Notes: generated by a model from the letters alone, not told the origin. Positions 1 through 5,962 are shown, counted from the first letter of the stretch. The stretch: 11,030 bases of DNA from Candidatus Aerophobota bacterium (GCA_021162265.1 JAGGZA010000139.1:1-11030), one strand, 5' to 3'. Numbers and translations are program-made.

Positions 1-2
1 CT

Positions 3-197
3 GAACCTGAAGTTAAACCCAGAAAAAAACGTATAATTCTTACCGGTGATGTGCCAAGTCCAGTTAATCCTCCCTCTGGGTGCAGGTTTCACCCTCGTTG
101 TCCTTATGCTGTTGATAAATGCAGAAAAGAAGAGCCCCTGCTGAGAGAGATAGGTAAGGAGCACTTTGTAGCCTGCCATAGAGCAGGGGAAATATAA
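3..197 (+). CDS. Oligopeptide/dipeptide ABC transporter ATP-binding protein, C-terminal fragment (OppF/DppF type)
   Basis: Only the last 64 residues are inside the window; the gene begins upstream. The tail matches the C-terminal extension of peptide-importer ATPases (the oligo_HPY region): VPSPVNPPSGC, then FHPRCPYA, then a closing ACHRAGEI. Four cysteines (fragment residues 27, 33, 40 and 58) give a C-x5-C-x6-C...C arrangement; in this family such cysteines are known to bind an iron-sulfur cluster in some members. The wording PSPVNPPSGC favours the second ATPase (OppF/DppF) over OppD/DppD. The protein would sit on the cytoplasmic face of the membrane and power peptide uptake with a permease pair and a binding protein, none of which is visible. 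It ends with TAA inside the short palindrome TATAAATTTATA (193-204). No GC-rich terminator hairpin follows. Confidence 0.9.
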   Translation, partial: EPEVKPRKKRIILTGDVPSPVNPPSGCRFHPRCPYAVDKCRKEEPLLREIGKEHFVACHRAGEI

Positions 198-319
198 ATT
201 TATAGGAAATGCCCGCCTTTAATATTCACTTTTGCTGAAAAATGATTATATTGCAGCTAAACTGGTAAAAACTTCTTATTATTATTCCTGGTAACTTTAA
301 TAAATTTAATAAAAATTAG
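198..319. other. AT-rich intergenic region without a recognisable gene or terminator
   Basis: This stretch lies between the transporter ATPase stop and the promoter of the next operon. I see no open frame with a ribosome binding site and no GC-rich hairpin followed by a T tract. The only inverted pairing noticed is a 4-bp GCTG/CAGC match (234-237 with 253-256), which is too weak to call. The right part becomes strongly A+T-rich towards the promoter. Confidence 0.6.
296..313 (+). repeat. Tandem 9-bp AT repeat just upstream of the -35 box (possible UP element)
   Basis: TTTAATAAA occurs twice head to tail (296-304 and 305-313) and ends 6 bp before the -35 hexamer. A/T tracts in this place can act as UP elements bound by the alpha subunits of RNA polymerase. 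The repeat is seen directly; the UP-element role is inferred from position and composition. Confidence 0.5.
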
Positions 320-349
320 TTGACATTGGGTGATAAATTATACTATAAT
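320..349 (+). promoter_or_regulatory. Consensus sigma-70-type promoter of the pncB operon
   Basis: An exact TTGACA (-35, 320-325) and an exact TATAAT (-10, 344-349) are separated by 18 bp. Transcription should start around 355-357, only about 20 nt before the pncB start codon. The AT-rich tandem repeat just upstream would strengthen it. Being near-consensus, it is probably strong unless repressed, which fits the palindrome over the start site. Confidence 0.85.
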
Positions 350-363
350 TGTTGTCAACAATT
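347..363. promoter_or_regulatory. Perfect 17-bp palindrome over the transcription start (candidate repressor operator)
   Basis: AATTGTTG-T-CAACAATT is a perfect inverted repeat with 8-bp arms and one central base. It overlaps the 3' part of the -10 box and the expected start site. Since transcription should begin inside it, the transcript cannot form the full hairpin, so it is better read as a DNA-binding site for a dimeric repressor. Its TGTCAAC (353-359) is the reverse complement of GTTGACA (319-325) at the -35 box, which may be a second half-site. NAD-metabolism repressors such as NiaR or NrtR are candidates by context only; the motif alone does not identify the protein. Confidence 0.6.
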
Positions 364-364
364 T

Positions 365-369
365 AGGAG
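365..369 (+). promoter_or_regulatory. Ribosome binding site that fixes the pncB start
   Basis: AGGAG lies 7 nt before the ATG at 377. The frame stays open to an in-frame TTG at 320, but that TTG is the -35 hexamer and lies upstream of the expected transcription start, so the ATG at 377 is the better start. Confidence 0.85.
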
Positions 370-376
370 AAGAAAG

Positions 377-1543
377 ATGTTTCACATTTTCTCAGAGGAA
401 AAAATTAAAAAAGCAGCTATAACTGATGTATATTTTGAGAGGACAATAAAAATAATAAGGGAGAAGAATCTTGACAGGGTTGTGGCAGCTGAGATTAGAG
501 CAAGGGAACTCCCCTCTGATTACAAGTGGGCTGTGCTTGCAGGCATGGAGGAAGCACTTACCCTTCTTGAAGGACTTCCGGTTAAGGTATGGGCAATGCC
601 AGAGGGAACCTTATTCCACGAAATGGAACCCGTTCTTTTGATAGAGGGTAAATATAGTGATTTTGCTGCTTACGAGACCTGCCTTCTGGGTTTTCTATGT
701 CAGGCATCAGGTATAGCTACAAGGGCAGCAAGATGTAAGGTATTATCTGAAGGAAAACCCGTTTATCACTTTGGAGCCAGAAGAATGCACCCGGGAGTCA
801 CCCTTATGATAGATAGAGCCTCTTATATAGGAGGATGTGAAGGAGTAGCCGTGGGAGAAAGTGCGAAATTCCTGGAGGAGGAACCAATAGGAACAATTCC
901 CCACAGTCTTGTTCTTCTGGCAGGAGACACATTGAGATCAATTAAGTTGTTTCATCAGGTAATAGAACCAGAGGTAAAAAGGGTAGCACTGGTTGATACT
1001 CTTGGAGATGAAAAAATTGAGACCCTGAGAGTAGCAAAGGAGTTTGGAAAAGACCTTTTTGCAGTGAGAATAGACACTCCTGCCTCAAGAAGAGGTAATA
1101 TCTTTGAGATGCTGAAGGAAATAAGGTGGGAACTTGATTTAAGGGGTTACGAGCATGTAAAACTATTTGTTTCGGGAGGGTTAAATGAACGCAAGATACA
1201 CGAGCTCAACAAAGTAGCTGACGCTTTTGGAGTGGGAACCTGGATAAGCAATGCTCCCGTAGTTGATTTTGCGCTTGATATTGTAGAGATAGATGGTGAA
1301 CCCGTAGCTAAAAAGGGAAAGCATTCGGGTAAAAAGCAGGTCTGGAAGTGTTTATCCTGTGGTTCAACAAAGGTTTTACCCTGGAATGAGAGGCTATCTA
1401 CCTGTGAATGTGGAGGAGAAACAAAACCCCTCCTTGAATTGATGATCGACGAGGGTAAAATAAAAGAGCCTTTTCCTTCATCTAAAAAAATAAGAGAATT
1501 TGTTCTGCATCAGTTAGAAAAAATAGATGTTAGCGAGGTGTAA
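377..1543 (+). CDS. pncB: Nicotinate phosphoribosyltransferase
   Basis: This protein of 388 residues catalyses formation of nicotinate mononucleotide and PPi from nicotinate and PRPP, with ATP hydrolysis: the entry step of NAD salvage (Preiss-Handler) in the cytoplasm. The family is shown by HFGARRMHPG (around 131-140, with the conserved His138), the RASYIGG segment and the phosphate-binding FVSGGLNE region. The C-terminus carries a four-cysteine knuckle, Cys325-x2-Cys328 and Cys343-x-Cys345, as in the zinc-containing Thermoplasma-type enzyme, whose length is also close to this. The ATG is chosen because AGGAG precedes it by 7 nt and the promoter overlaps any upstream start. It is first in its operon, and the next gene starts 2 nt after its stop. 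A nicotinamide-specific enzyme is less likely given this architecture, though substrate choice cannot be proven by eye. Confidence 0.93.
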   Translation: MFHIFSEEKIKKAAITDVYFERTIKIIREKNLDRVVAAEIRARELPSDYKWAVLAGMEEALTLLEGLPVKVWAMPEGTLFHEMEPVLLIEGKYSDFAAYETCLLGFLCQASGIATRAARCKVLSEGKPVYHFGARRMHPGVTLMIDRASYIGGCEGVAVGESAKFLEEEPIGTIPHSLVLLAGDTLRSIKLFHQVIEPEVKRVALVDTLGDEKIETLRVAKEFGKDLFAVRIDTPASRRGNIFEMLKEIRWELDLRGYEHVKLFVSGGLNERKIHELNKVADAFGVGTWISNAPVVDFALDIVEIDGEPVAKKGKHSGKKQVWKCLSCGSTKVLPWNERLSTCECGGETKPLLELMIDEGKIKEPFPSSKKIREFVLHQLEKIDVSEV

Positions 1544-1545
1544 GA

Positions 1546-2274
1546 GTGGCTTTAATTGTGCAAAAGTATGGTGGTTCTTCTGTTGCTACACCCCAGAGAA
1601 TAAAAAATATAGCGCAAAGAGTTGTAAAAGCTAAAAGAGAAAAAAATAAATTAGTGGTGGTAGTTTCAGCAATGGGAGATACCACAGACAATCTTATTGG
1701 ACTAATGAAGCAGATAAACCCTGATCCTCCGAAGAGAGAACTGGATTTACTTTTATCCACAGGAGAAATAGTTTCAGCTGCTCTTTTGTCCTCTGCTATC
1801 AATGCTAAAGGTGAAAAGGCAATTGCCTTTACTGCCCATCAGGGAAAGATAATAACTGACGACGCTTATACTAAAGCTCGTATTTTGAGAATAGAAACAG
1901 GCAAAATTCTTGAAGCATTGGATAAAGGAAACATAGTGGTAGTTGCAGGTTTTCAAGGGATAACCTCTACCAATACCATAACCACTCTTGGTAGGGGTGG
2001 TTCAGATACAACAGCAGTGGCTCTTGCTGCTGCTCTCAAAGCTGACATTTGTGAAATATACACTGATGTTGAAGGAGTATTTACTGCTGATCCCAGAATT
2101 GTCCCTGAAGCAAGAAAACTTAAGAGAATATCTTATGATGAGATGCTTGAACTTGCAAGTCTTGGCACTAAAGTTCTTCACTTAAGAGCGGTGGAAATAG
2201 CAAGAAAATTCCATATTCCTTTACATATTCGCTCAAGCTTTACCGACGAAGAGGGAACATTAATTGATAAATAA
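1546..2274 (+). CDS. lysC: Aspartokinase catalytic (alpha) subunit without ACT domains; one half of a split aspartokinase
   Basis: Aspartokinase phosphorylates L-aspartate with ATP, the first step towards Lys, Met, Thr and diaminopimelate. These 242 residues cover the amino-acid-kinase domain: KYGGSSV at 7-13, the STGE segment, GFQGIT, the glycine-rich TTLGRGGSDTT, YTDVEGVFTADPR, and the family's final RSSF..EEGTLI. Usual aspartokinases have about 400 residues and continue into two ACT domains. Here a TAA follows GTLIDK, with a second in-frame stop (TGA at 2278), and the ACT pair is the next gene. The start is GTG at 1546, with GAGGTG (1535-1540) overlapping the pncB end; the 2-nt gap suggests translational coupling. 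No kinase motif is lost, so it is probably active, either alone or bound to the ACT subunit. ThrA-type or archaeal forms with other arrangements are less similar by motif. Confidence 0.92.
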   Translation: MALIVQKYGGSSVATPQRIKNIAQRVVKAKREKNKLVVVVSAMGDTTDNLIGLMKQINPDPPKRELDLLLSTGEIVSAALLSSAINAKGEKAIAFTAHQGKIITDDAYTKARILRIETGKILEALDKGNIVVVAGFQGITSTNTITTLGRGGSDTTAVALAAALKADICEIYTDVEGVFTADPRIVPEARKLKRISYDEMLELASLGTKVLHLRAVEIARKFHIPLHIRSSFTDEEGTLIDK

Positions 2275-2301
2275 ATTTGAAGGCATAATTTTTTAAATTA
2301 A

Positions 2302-2308
2302 AGAGGTG
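2302..2308 (+). promoter_or_regulatory. Ribosome binding site for the separate ACT subunit
   Basis: AGAGGTG lies just before the ATG at 2312. Its last three bases are themselves a possible GTG start (2306), which would add only two residues (Met-Lys). Its presence shows that the ACT portion has its own translation start and is not merely the remnant of a broken reading frame. Confidence 0.75.
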
Positions 2309-2311
2309 AAA

Positions 2312-2833
2312 ATGGCTAAAAGCAATCTTGGTGAAGAACCGCTGGAGGGATTTGTAGTAACGGGAATAGCTCTCAATGAAAAGGAGGCAAAGATAACTGT
2401 TAGAGGAGTACCGGATAAACCAGGTGTTGCTGGATTCATCTTCAGTAAATTAGCCGAGAAAAACATTAATGTGGATATGATTATTCAGTCAAGTCCAAGT
2501 GAGGGGAAAAATACTATTTCCTTTACAATTGCGGAAAAAGACCTTGAGGAGGCAAAAAAAGTTATGGAGAAAGTAAAATCAGAGCTTTCAGTGGATGAAA
2601 TAACCTATGAGCCAGGGATAGCAAAGGTATCTATAGTAGGGGCTGGTATGCAATCCCACCCTGGTGTAGCTGCTAAAATGTTTAAATCTCTGGGAGAGGC
2701 AGGAATAAATATTGATATGATATCTACATCAGAGATAAAAATCTCTTGTGCAATAAGAAGAGAAGATGGCGAAAAAGCAGTAAAAGTTATACATAGAGCT
2801 TTTGAATTAGAAAAAGGAGGAGAGAGAAATTGA
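2312..2833 (+). CDS. Aspartokinase regulatory (beta) subunit: stand-alone tandem ACT-domain protein
   Basis: This 173-residue protein is the C-terminal half of an aspartokinase encoded alone. ACT domain 1 runs from VVTGIALN through VRGVPDKPGVA to about residue 90; domain 2 contains KVSIVGAGMQSHPGVA and INIDMIST, the classic aspartokinase ACT signatures. In alpha2/beta2 aspartokinases (Bacillus, Corynebacterium, Thermus) a similar beta subunit arises from an internal start inside lysC and binds lysine and/or threonine for feedback control. Here it has its own gene, 37 nt after the catalytic subunit's stop, with its own ribosome binding site. All three frames have stops in that gap, so no single frameshift restores a fusion. 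It presumably pairs with the catalytic subunit and confers allosteric control; the effector cannot be read from the sequence. A GTG start at 2306 is possible. Its stop overlaps the next start by 4 nt. Confidence 0.9.
   Translation: MAKSNLGEEPLEGFVVTGIALNEKEAKITVRGVPDKPGVAGFIFSKLAEKNINVDMIIQSSPSEGKNTISFTIAEKDLEEAKKVMEKVKSELSVDEITYEPGIAKVSIVGAGMQSHPGVAAKMFKSLGEAGINIDMISTSEIKISCAIRREDGEKAVKVIHRAFELEKGGERN
2816..2832 (+). promoter_or_regulatory. Ribosome binding site and TTG start of asd
   Basis: GGAGG (2816-2820) precedes TTG (2830-2832) by 9 nt. The TTG overlaps the upstream TGA stop (2831-2833) as TTGA, a layout that allows termination-reinitiation coupling. Starting at any later Met would remove the dinucleotide-binding GATGAVG motif, so the TTG is needed. 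Confidence 0.8.
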
Positions 2834-3846
2834 GTAGAGGTTACAATTTAGCTATAGTAGGAGCAACAGGTGCAGTGGGAGAAGAGATGTTTAAGACTCT
2901 TTCTCAAAGAGAATTCCCGGTTAAAAGTTTAAGAGCCTTTGCCTCTAAAAGGTCTGAAGGAAAAACAATAGAATTCAAGGGAGAGAAAATAAAGGTGGAA
3001 AATCTCGCCTCAGCTTCTTTTGAAAATATAGATATAGCCTTGTTTTCTGCAGGCGCTTCTATATCAAGAGAGTTTTCTCCTCAATTTGCCAGAAAGGGAG
3101 CGGTGGTGATTGACAACAGCAGTGCCTTCAGGATGGAAAAAGATGTTCCTCTTGTAGTTCCGGAGGTAAATCCTCACAGTGTAGAAAAGCACAGAGGAAT
3201 TATAGCCAATCCTAACTGCTCAACCATCCAGCTTGTGGTAGCAATAAACCCTCTCCATAAAAGAGCCAGGATAAAACGTATGGTAATATCTACCTTCCAA
3301 TCTGTTTCTGGAACGGGAAGAGAGGCTATAATAGAGCTTAGAACACAAACCGAAGATTTCCTGAATGGAAGACAGCTTACAAGTCAGGTTTACCCTCACC
3401 AGATTGCTTTTAACCTTCTTCCTCATATCGGTAGTTTTCTTTCCTCCGGATATACCGAGGAGGAGATGAAACTGGTTAATGAGACAAGAAAGATAATGGA
3501 AGATGACTCTATTAAGGTTAATGCTACCTGTGTAAGGGTCCCGGTATTTATATCTCATTCTGAAACTGTAACCCTGGAAACAGAGAAACCTTTGTCTGTG
3601 GAGGAGGTAAGGCAGATTTTATCAAATTCTCAGGGAGTAATTGTAGAGGACAATCCTGAAAAAAATATTTACCCTTTGCCGGTTAATGCAGCAGGAAAGG
3701 ACGAGGTTTTTGTGGGAAGAATAAGAAAAGATGAGTCTGCGCAGAACAGTATAAGTATGTGGATTGTTGCGGATAATCTGCGAAAAGGAGCTGCTTTAAA
3801 TGCTGTCCAAATTGCAGAGTTACTTGTGAAAAAAGGGCTTGTATAA
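2830..3846 (+). CDS. asd: Aspartate-semialdehyde dehydrogenase
   Basis: The enzyme reduces L-aspartyl-4-phosphate, the aspartokinase product, to L-aspartate-4-semialdehyde with NADPH, feeding Lys/diaminopimelate, Met and Thr synthesis. The 338 residues are the usual bacterial length. VGATGAVG near the N-terminus is the Rossmann loop, SSAFRM lies in the conserved region, Cys130 in NPNCSTIQ is the catalytic nucleophile, SVSGTGREA follows, and His243 in HSETV is the expected acid/base histidine. It starts at TTG, overlapping the ACT subunit's stop by 4 nt, so its synthesis is likely tied to that of the regulatory subunit. Placement directly after both aspartokinase genes supports a joint role. 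No dapA or hom is in the window. All key residues are present. Confidence 0.95.
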   Translation: MSRGYNLAIVGATGAVGEEMFKTLSQREFPVKSLRAFASKRSEGKTIEFKGEKIKVENLASASFENIDIALFSAGASISREFSPQFARKGAVVIDNSSAFRMEKDVPLVVPEVNPHSVEKHRGIIANPNCSTIQLVVAINPLHKRARIKRMVISTFQSVSGTGREAIIELRTQTEDFLNGRQLTSQVYPHQIAFNLLPHIGSFLSSGYTEEEMKLVNETRKIMEDDSIKVNATCVRVPVFISHSETVTLETEKPLSVEEVRQILSNSQGVIVEDNPEKNIYPLPVNAAGKDEVFVGRIRKDESAQNSISMWIVADNLRKGAALNAVQIAELLVKKGLV

Positions 3847-3877
3847 CTTGCACAACTAATACTTTAAGGAAAGGGAT

Positions 3878-4984
3878 ATGGTGTCAGAAGAAAAGTGGAT
3901 GAAACTTGCTATTTCTCTTGCCAGAAGAGGAGAAGGAAAAGTATCTCCCAATCCCGTAGTTGGTGCAGTTTTGATAAAAAATGGTAATTTAATAGGGAAA
4001 GGTTATCATCGATACTTTGGGGGACCTCATGCCGAGATAGAAGCTATAAAGGACGCAGGAGAAAAAGTAAGGGGAAGCACTCTTTTTGTAACACTGGAAC
4101 CCTGCTGTCATTTTGGAAAAACTCCTCCCTGCACAAAAGCAATTATAAAAGCCGGGATTAAAAAAGTTGTAGTGGCTACCCTGGACCCCAATCCACTTAA
4201 TAATGGGAGAGGAGTTGAAATATTAAGGAAAGCGGGTATTGATGTAAAAGTAGGTGTATGCGAGAAGGAAGCCAGAAAAATCAATGAATTTTTTTTTAAG
4301 TTTATAAGAGAAAAAATCCCCTATGTAATACTAAAAGCTGCAGCAAGTCTTGATGGTAAGATAGCAACTTATAAAGGAGAATCAAAATGGATAACAGGAG
4401 AAAGGTCACGTAAATTAGGGAAAAAACTGCGTTCCAAAGTAGATGCTATTTTAGTAGGGATAAATACAGTAATTAAAGATAATCCACAACTTCTGCCTTT
4501 GAAAAGTAGAAAAAGATTTTTCAGGGTTATTCTTGATACAAAATTGAGAATTCCTCCCGGGGCAAAAGTACTTGAAGAACAACTTCATTATCCTACTTTT
4601 ATATTTACATCTTCTAAGGCTAATAGAGAAAAGATAAGATCTTTAAAGGAAAAAAATGTAAAAGTGAGAGTTCTGGAAGATTGTGAAGATAGAGTAAACT
4701 TAAAGAAGGTTTTAAGAGAGCTGGGAAAAGAGGGAATTGCAAGTCTTCTTGTGGAAGGAGGAGGAGAGGTCATAGCGTCTTTTATTGAGGAAAATTTAGC
4801 TGACAGAATATTTCTTTTTTTATCCCCTCTTTTAATTGGAGGCAGAAAAGCTCCAACATGGATAGAGGGGAAGGGTTTTGAATCCCTCAAATATGTACCA
4901 AGGATAAAGATAGAAAAAATACAGAAAGTGGATGAGGATATATTAATTCAGGGTTACTTTCAGAAAACAAATACTATTATGTAG
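3878..4984 (+). CDS. ribD: Bifunctional riboflavin biosynthesis protein RibD (deaminase/reductase)
   Basis: RibD carries out two consecutive cytoplasmic steps of riboflavin synthesis: deamination of 2,5-diamino-6-ribosylamino-4(3H)-pyrimidinone 5'-phosphate, then NADPH-dependent reduction of the ribosyl group. The N-terminal deaminase (about 1-145) has the zinc site His51 and Glu53 in PHAE, with Cys76 and Cys85 in EPCCHFGKTPPC. The C-terminal reductase (about 150-365) shows AASLDGKIA, SKWITGE, LVGINTVIKDNP and LLVEGGGE. The 368 residues are normal for the fused form. The ATG at 3878 follows an AGGA-containing site. It lies 31 nt after asd, is apparently the last gene of the operon, and has no other rib gene and no FMN-riboswitch-sized leader beside it. 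A T9 run sits at the domain junction. The last 8 bp overlap the convergent pfkA. Confidence 0.95.
   Translation: MVSEEKWMKLAISLARRGEGKVSPNPVVGAVLIKNGNLIGKGYHRYFGGPHAEIEAIKDAGEKVRGSTLFVTLEPCCHFGKTPPCTKAIIKAGIKKVVVATLDPNPLNNGRGVEILRKAGIDVKVGVCEKEARKINEFFFKFIREKIPYVILKAAASLDGKIATYKGESKWITGERSRKLGKKLRSKVDAILVGINTVIKDNPQLLPLKSRKRFFRVILDTKLRIPPGAKVLEEQLHYPTFIFTSSKANREKIRSLKEKNVKVRVLEDCEDRVNLKKVLRELGKEGIASLLVEGGGEVIASFIEENLADRIFLFLSPLLIGGRKAPTWIEGKGFESLKYVPRIKIEKIQKVDEDILIQGYFQKTNTIM
4289..4297 (+). other. T9 homopolymer at the ribD domain junction (possible slippage site)
   Basis: Nine consecutive T bases encode Phe138-Phe140 of RibD, just where the deaminase domain gives way to the reductase. Adding one T creates TAA immediately after the run; losing one T gives a TAA three codons after the run. 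Slippage in either direction would thus yield a deaminase-only product of about 140 residues. The run and the stops are seen directly; actual slippage is inference. Confidence 0.4.
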
Positions 4985-5945
4985 CCATTATCTCATTTAA
5001 ACTGTAAAGATCAAGGTCTGCCTGTTTTTCATTATTTAAAACATTCTCGAGAGAGGAAACTTTAATCTTCCCATTTACAAATCCCACCATAACATTACTT
5101 TCCCCTTTAAATAGTGCATCAACTGCTGCTTTCCCTAACATAGTCCCTAAAACCCTATCCCATGCACAGGGTGAACCTCCTCTCTGCAGGTGTCCAAGTA
5201 CTACTACCCTGCTTTCATAATTTATTTTCTTGCTTATCCTGGAAGCAATTTCAAACACACTGCCTGACTTGTTTCCCTCAGCAACAATAATTATACTGCT
5301 AACCTTTCCTCGCTTACGTCCCTCTTCCAACCTATCACATATCTCATCAAGATCAGTATGTTTTTCTGGAATGAGAATATCCTCTGCTCCTCCAGCAACA
5401 CCAGACCACAGGGCAATGGCTCCACAGGTTCTGCCCATAACCTCTATGAGAAATAAACGCTCATGAGAGGTTGCAGTGTCCCTTATCTTATCTATTGCTT
5501 CAAGAGCGGTGCTAACAGCAGTAAAGAATCCTATACTGAAATCAGTCCCCCATATGTCATTGTCTATGGTGGAGGGAACTCCCACCACAGGAATTTTCCA
5601 GACTTTACTCAAAACATTTGCACCTCGCAGAGAACCATCACCTCCAATAACTATGAGTGCATCTATTCTGGATTTTCTTATGTTCTCAACAGCTTTTTTT
5701 TGCCCATCTTTCTCCATAAAATACTTAGAGCGAGCAGTCTTCAGTATTGTCCCCCCTTTATAGATGATACCTGATACTGAACCTGCATTCATTTGTATTA
5801 TATCGTTATCAATCAATCCAGCATATCCTCTTCTTATACCCATAACTTCTAATCCTTTGTAAATACCAAATCTAACAATGGACCTTATACAGGGATTCAT
5901 CCCCGGACAATCCCCTCCACTTGTTAAAACTCCTATTCTCATCAT
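4977..5945 (-). CDS. pfkA: ATP-dependent 6-phosphofructokinase
   Basis: The enzyme phosphorylates fructose 6-phosphate to fructose 1,6-bisphosphate in glycolysis. The 322 residues match the bacterial PfkA length. LTSGGDCPGMN (7-17) and GGDGS (101-105) form the ATP site; Gly104 indicates ATP use, since PPi-dependent forms have Asp there. PSTIDNDI holds the catalytic Asp128, and the position that is Lys in PPi enzymes is Ser125. Substrate residues are visible in TARSKYF (Arg72), the SHERL and EVMGR segments, the AEG glutamate and the GHLQRGG region. Allosteric-site arginines equivalent to Arg21 and Arg25 are present in IRSIVR. Two adjacent ATGs (5945 and 5942) follow AAGGTGAGG, so the exact start is uncertain by one codon. 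It is last in the minus-strand operon, 17 nt after the channel gene, and its stop lies inside ribD. Confidence 0.95.
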   Translation of the reverse strand: MMRIGVLTSGGDCPGMNPCIRSIVRFGIYKGLEVMGIRRGYAGLIDNDIIQMNAGSVSGIIYKGGTILKTARSKYFMEKDGQKKAVENIRKSRIDALIVIGGDGSLRGANVLSKVWKIPVVGVPSTIDNDIWGTDFSIGFFTAVSTALEAIDKIRDTATSHERLFLIEVMGRTCGAIALWSGVAGGAEDILIPEKHTDLDEICDRLEEGRKRGKVSSIIIVAEGNKSGSVFEIASRISKKINYESRVVVLGHLQRGGSPCAWDRVLGTMLGKAAVDALFKGESNVMVGFVNGKIKVSSLENVLNNEKQADLDLYSLNEIMAT

Positions 5946-5962
5946 TTCCTCACCTTTAACTT

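Noticed and set aside
198..295. Intrinsic terminator after the transporter gene
   Set aside because: Only an AT palindrome (193-204) and a 4-bp GCTG/CAGC pairing are present, with no GC-rich stem plus T tract.
320..376. A longer form of the nicotinate phosphoribosyltransferase starting at TTG 320
   Set aside because: The TTG is part of the -35 hexamer and lies upstream of the expected transcription start; the added 19 residues match nothing in the family, and AGGAG precedes the ATG at 377.
1530..1956. Minus-strand open frames within the aspartokinase gene
   Set aside because: They are shadows of a gene with clear kinase motifs, with low-complexity translations and no start signals.
2272..2311. 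A sequencing frameshift or programmed frameshift joining the two aspartokinase halves
   Set aside because: All three frames contain stops in the linker, and the ACT gene has its own ribosome binding site, so a single slip cannot make a fusion.
3220..3558. Minus-strand open frame of 112 codons within asd
   Set aside because: It is fully inside a gene with intact catalytic residues on the other strand, and nothing supports its expression.
3847..3877. FMN riboswitch before ribD
   Set aside because: The gap is only 31 nt, far too short for the aptamer, and none of its conserved elements is seen.
4588..4890. Minus-strand open frame of 100 codons within ribD
   Set aside because: It is antisense to the conserved reductase domain, and its Ser/Phe/Pro-rich translation is typical of a shadow frame.
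5230..5774. Three plus-strand open frames within pfkA
   Set aside because: They are antisense to a gene with all PfkA active-site motifs, and they lack ribosome binding sites and recognisable domains.
4977..5945. PPi-dependent phosphofructokinase
   Set aside because: The GGDGS motif keeps Gly104, and Ser rather than Lys precedes TIDND, which is the ATP-dependent pattern.
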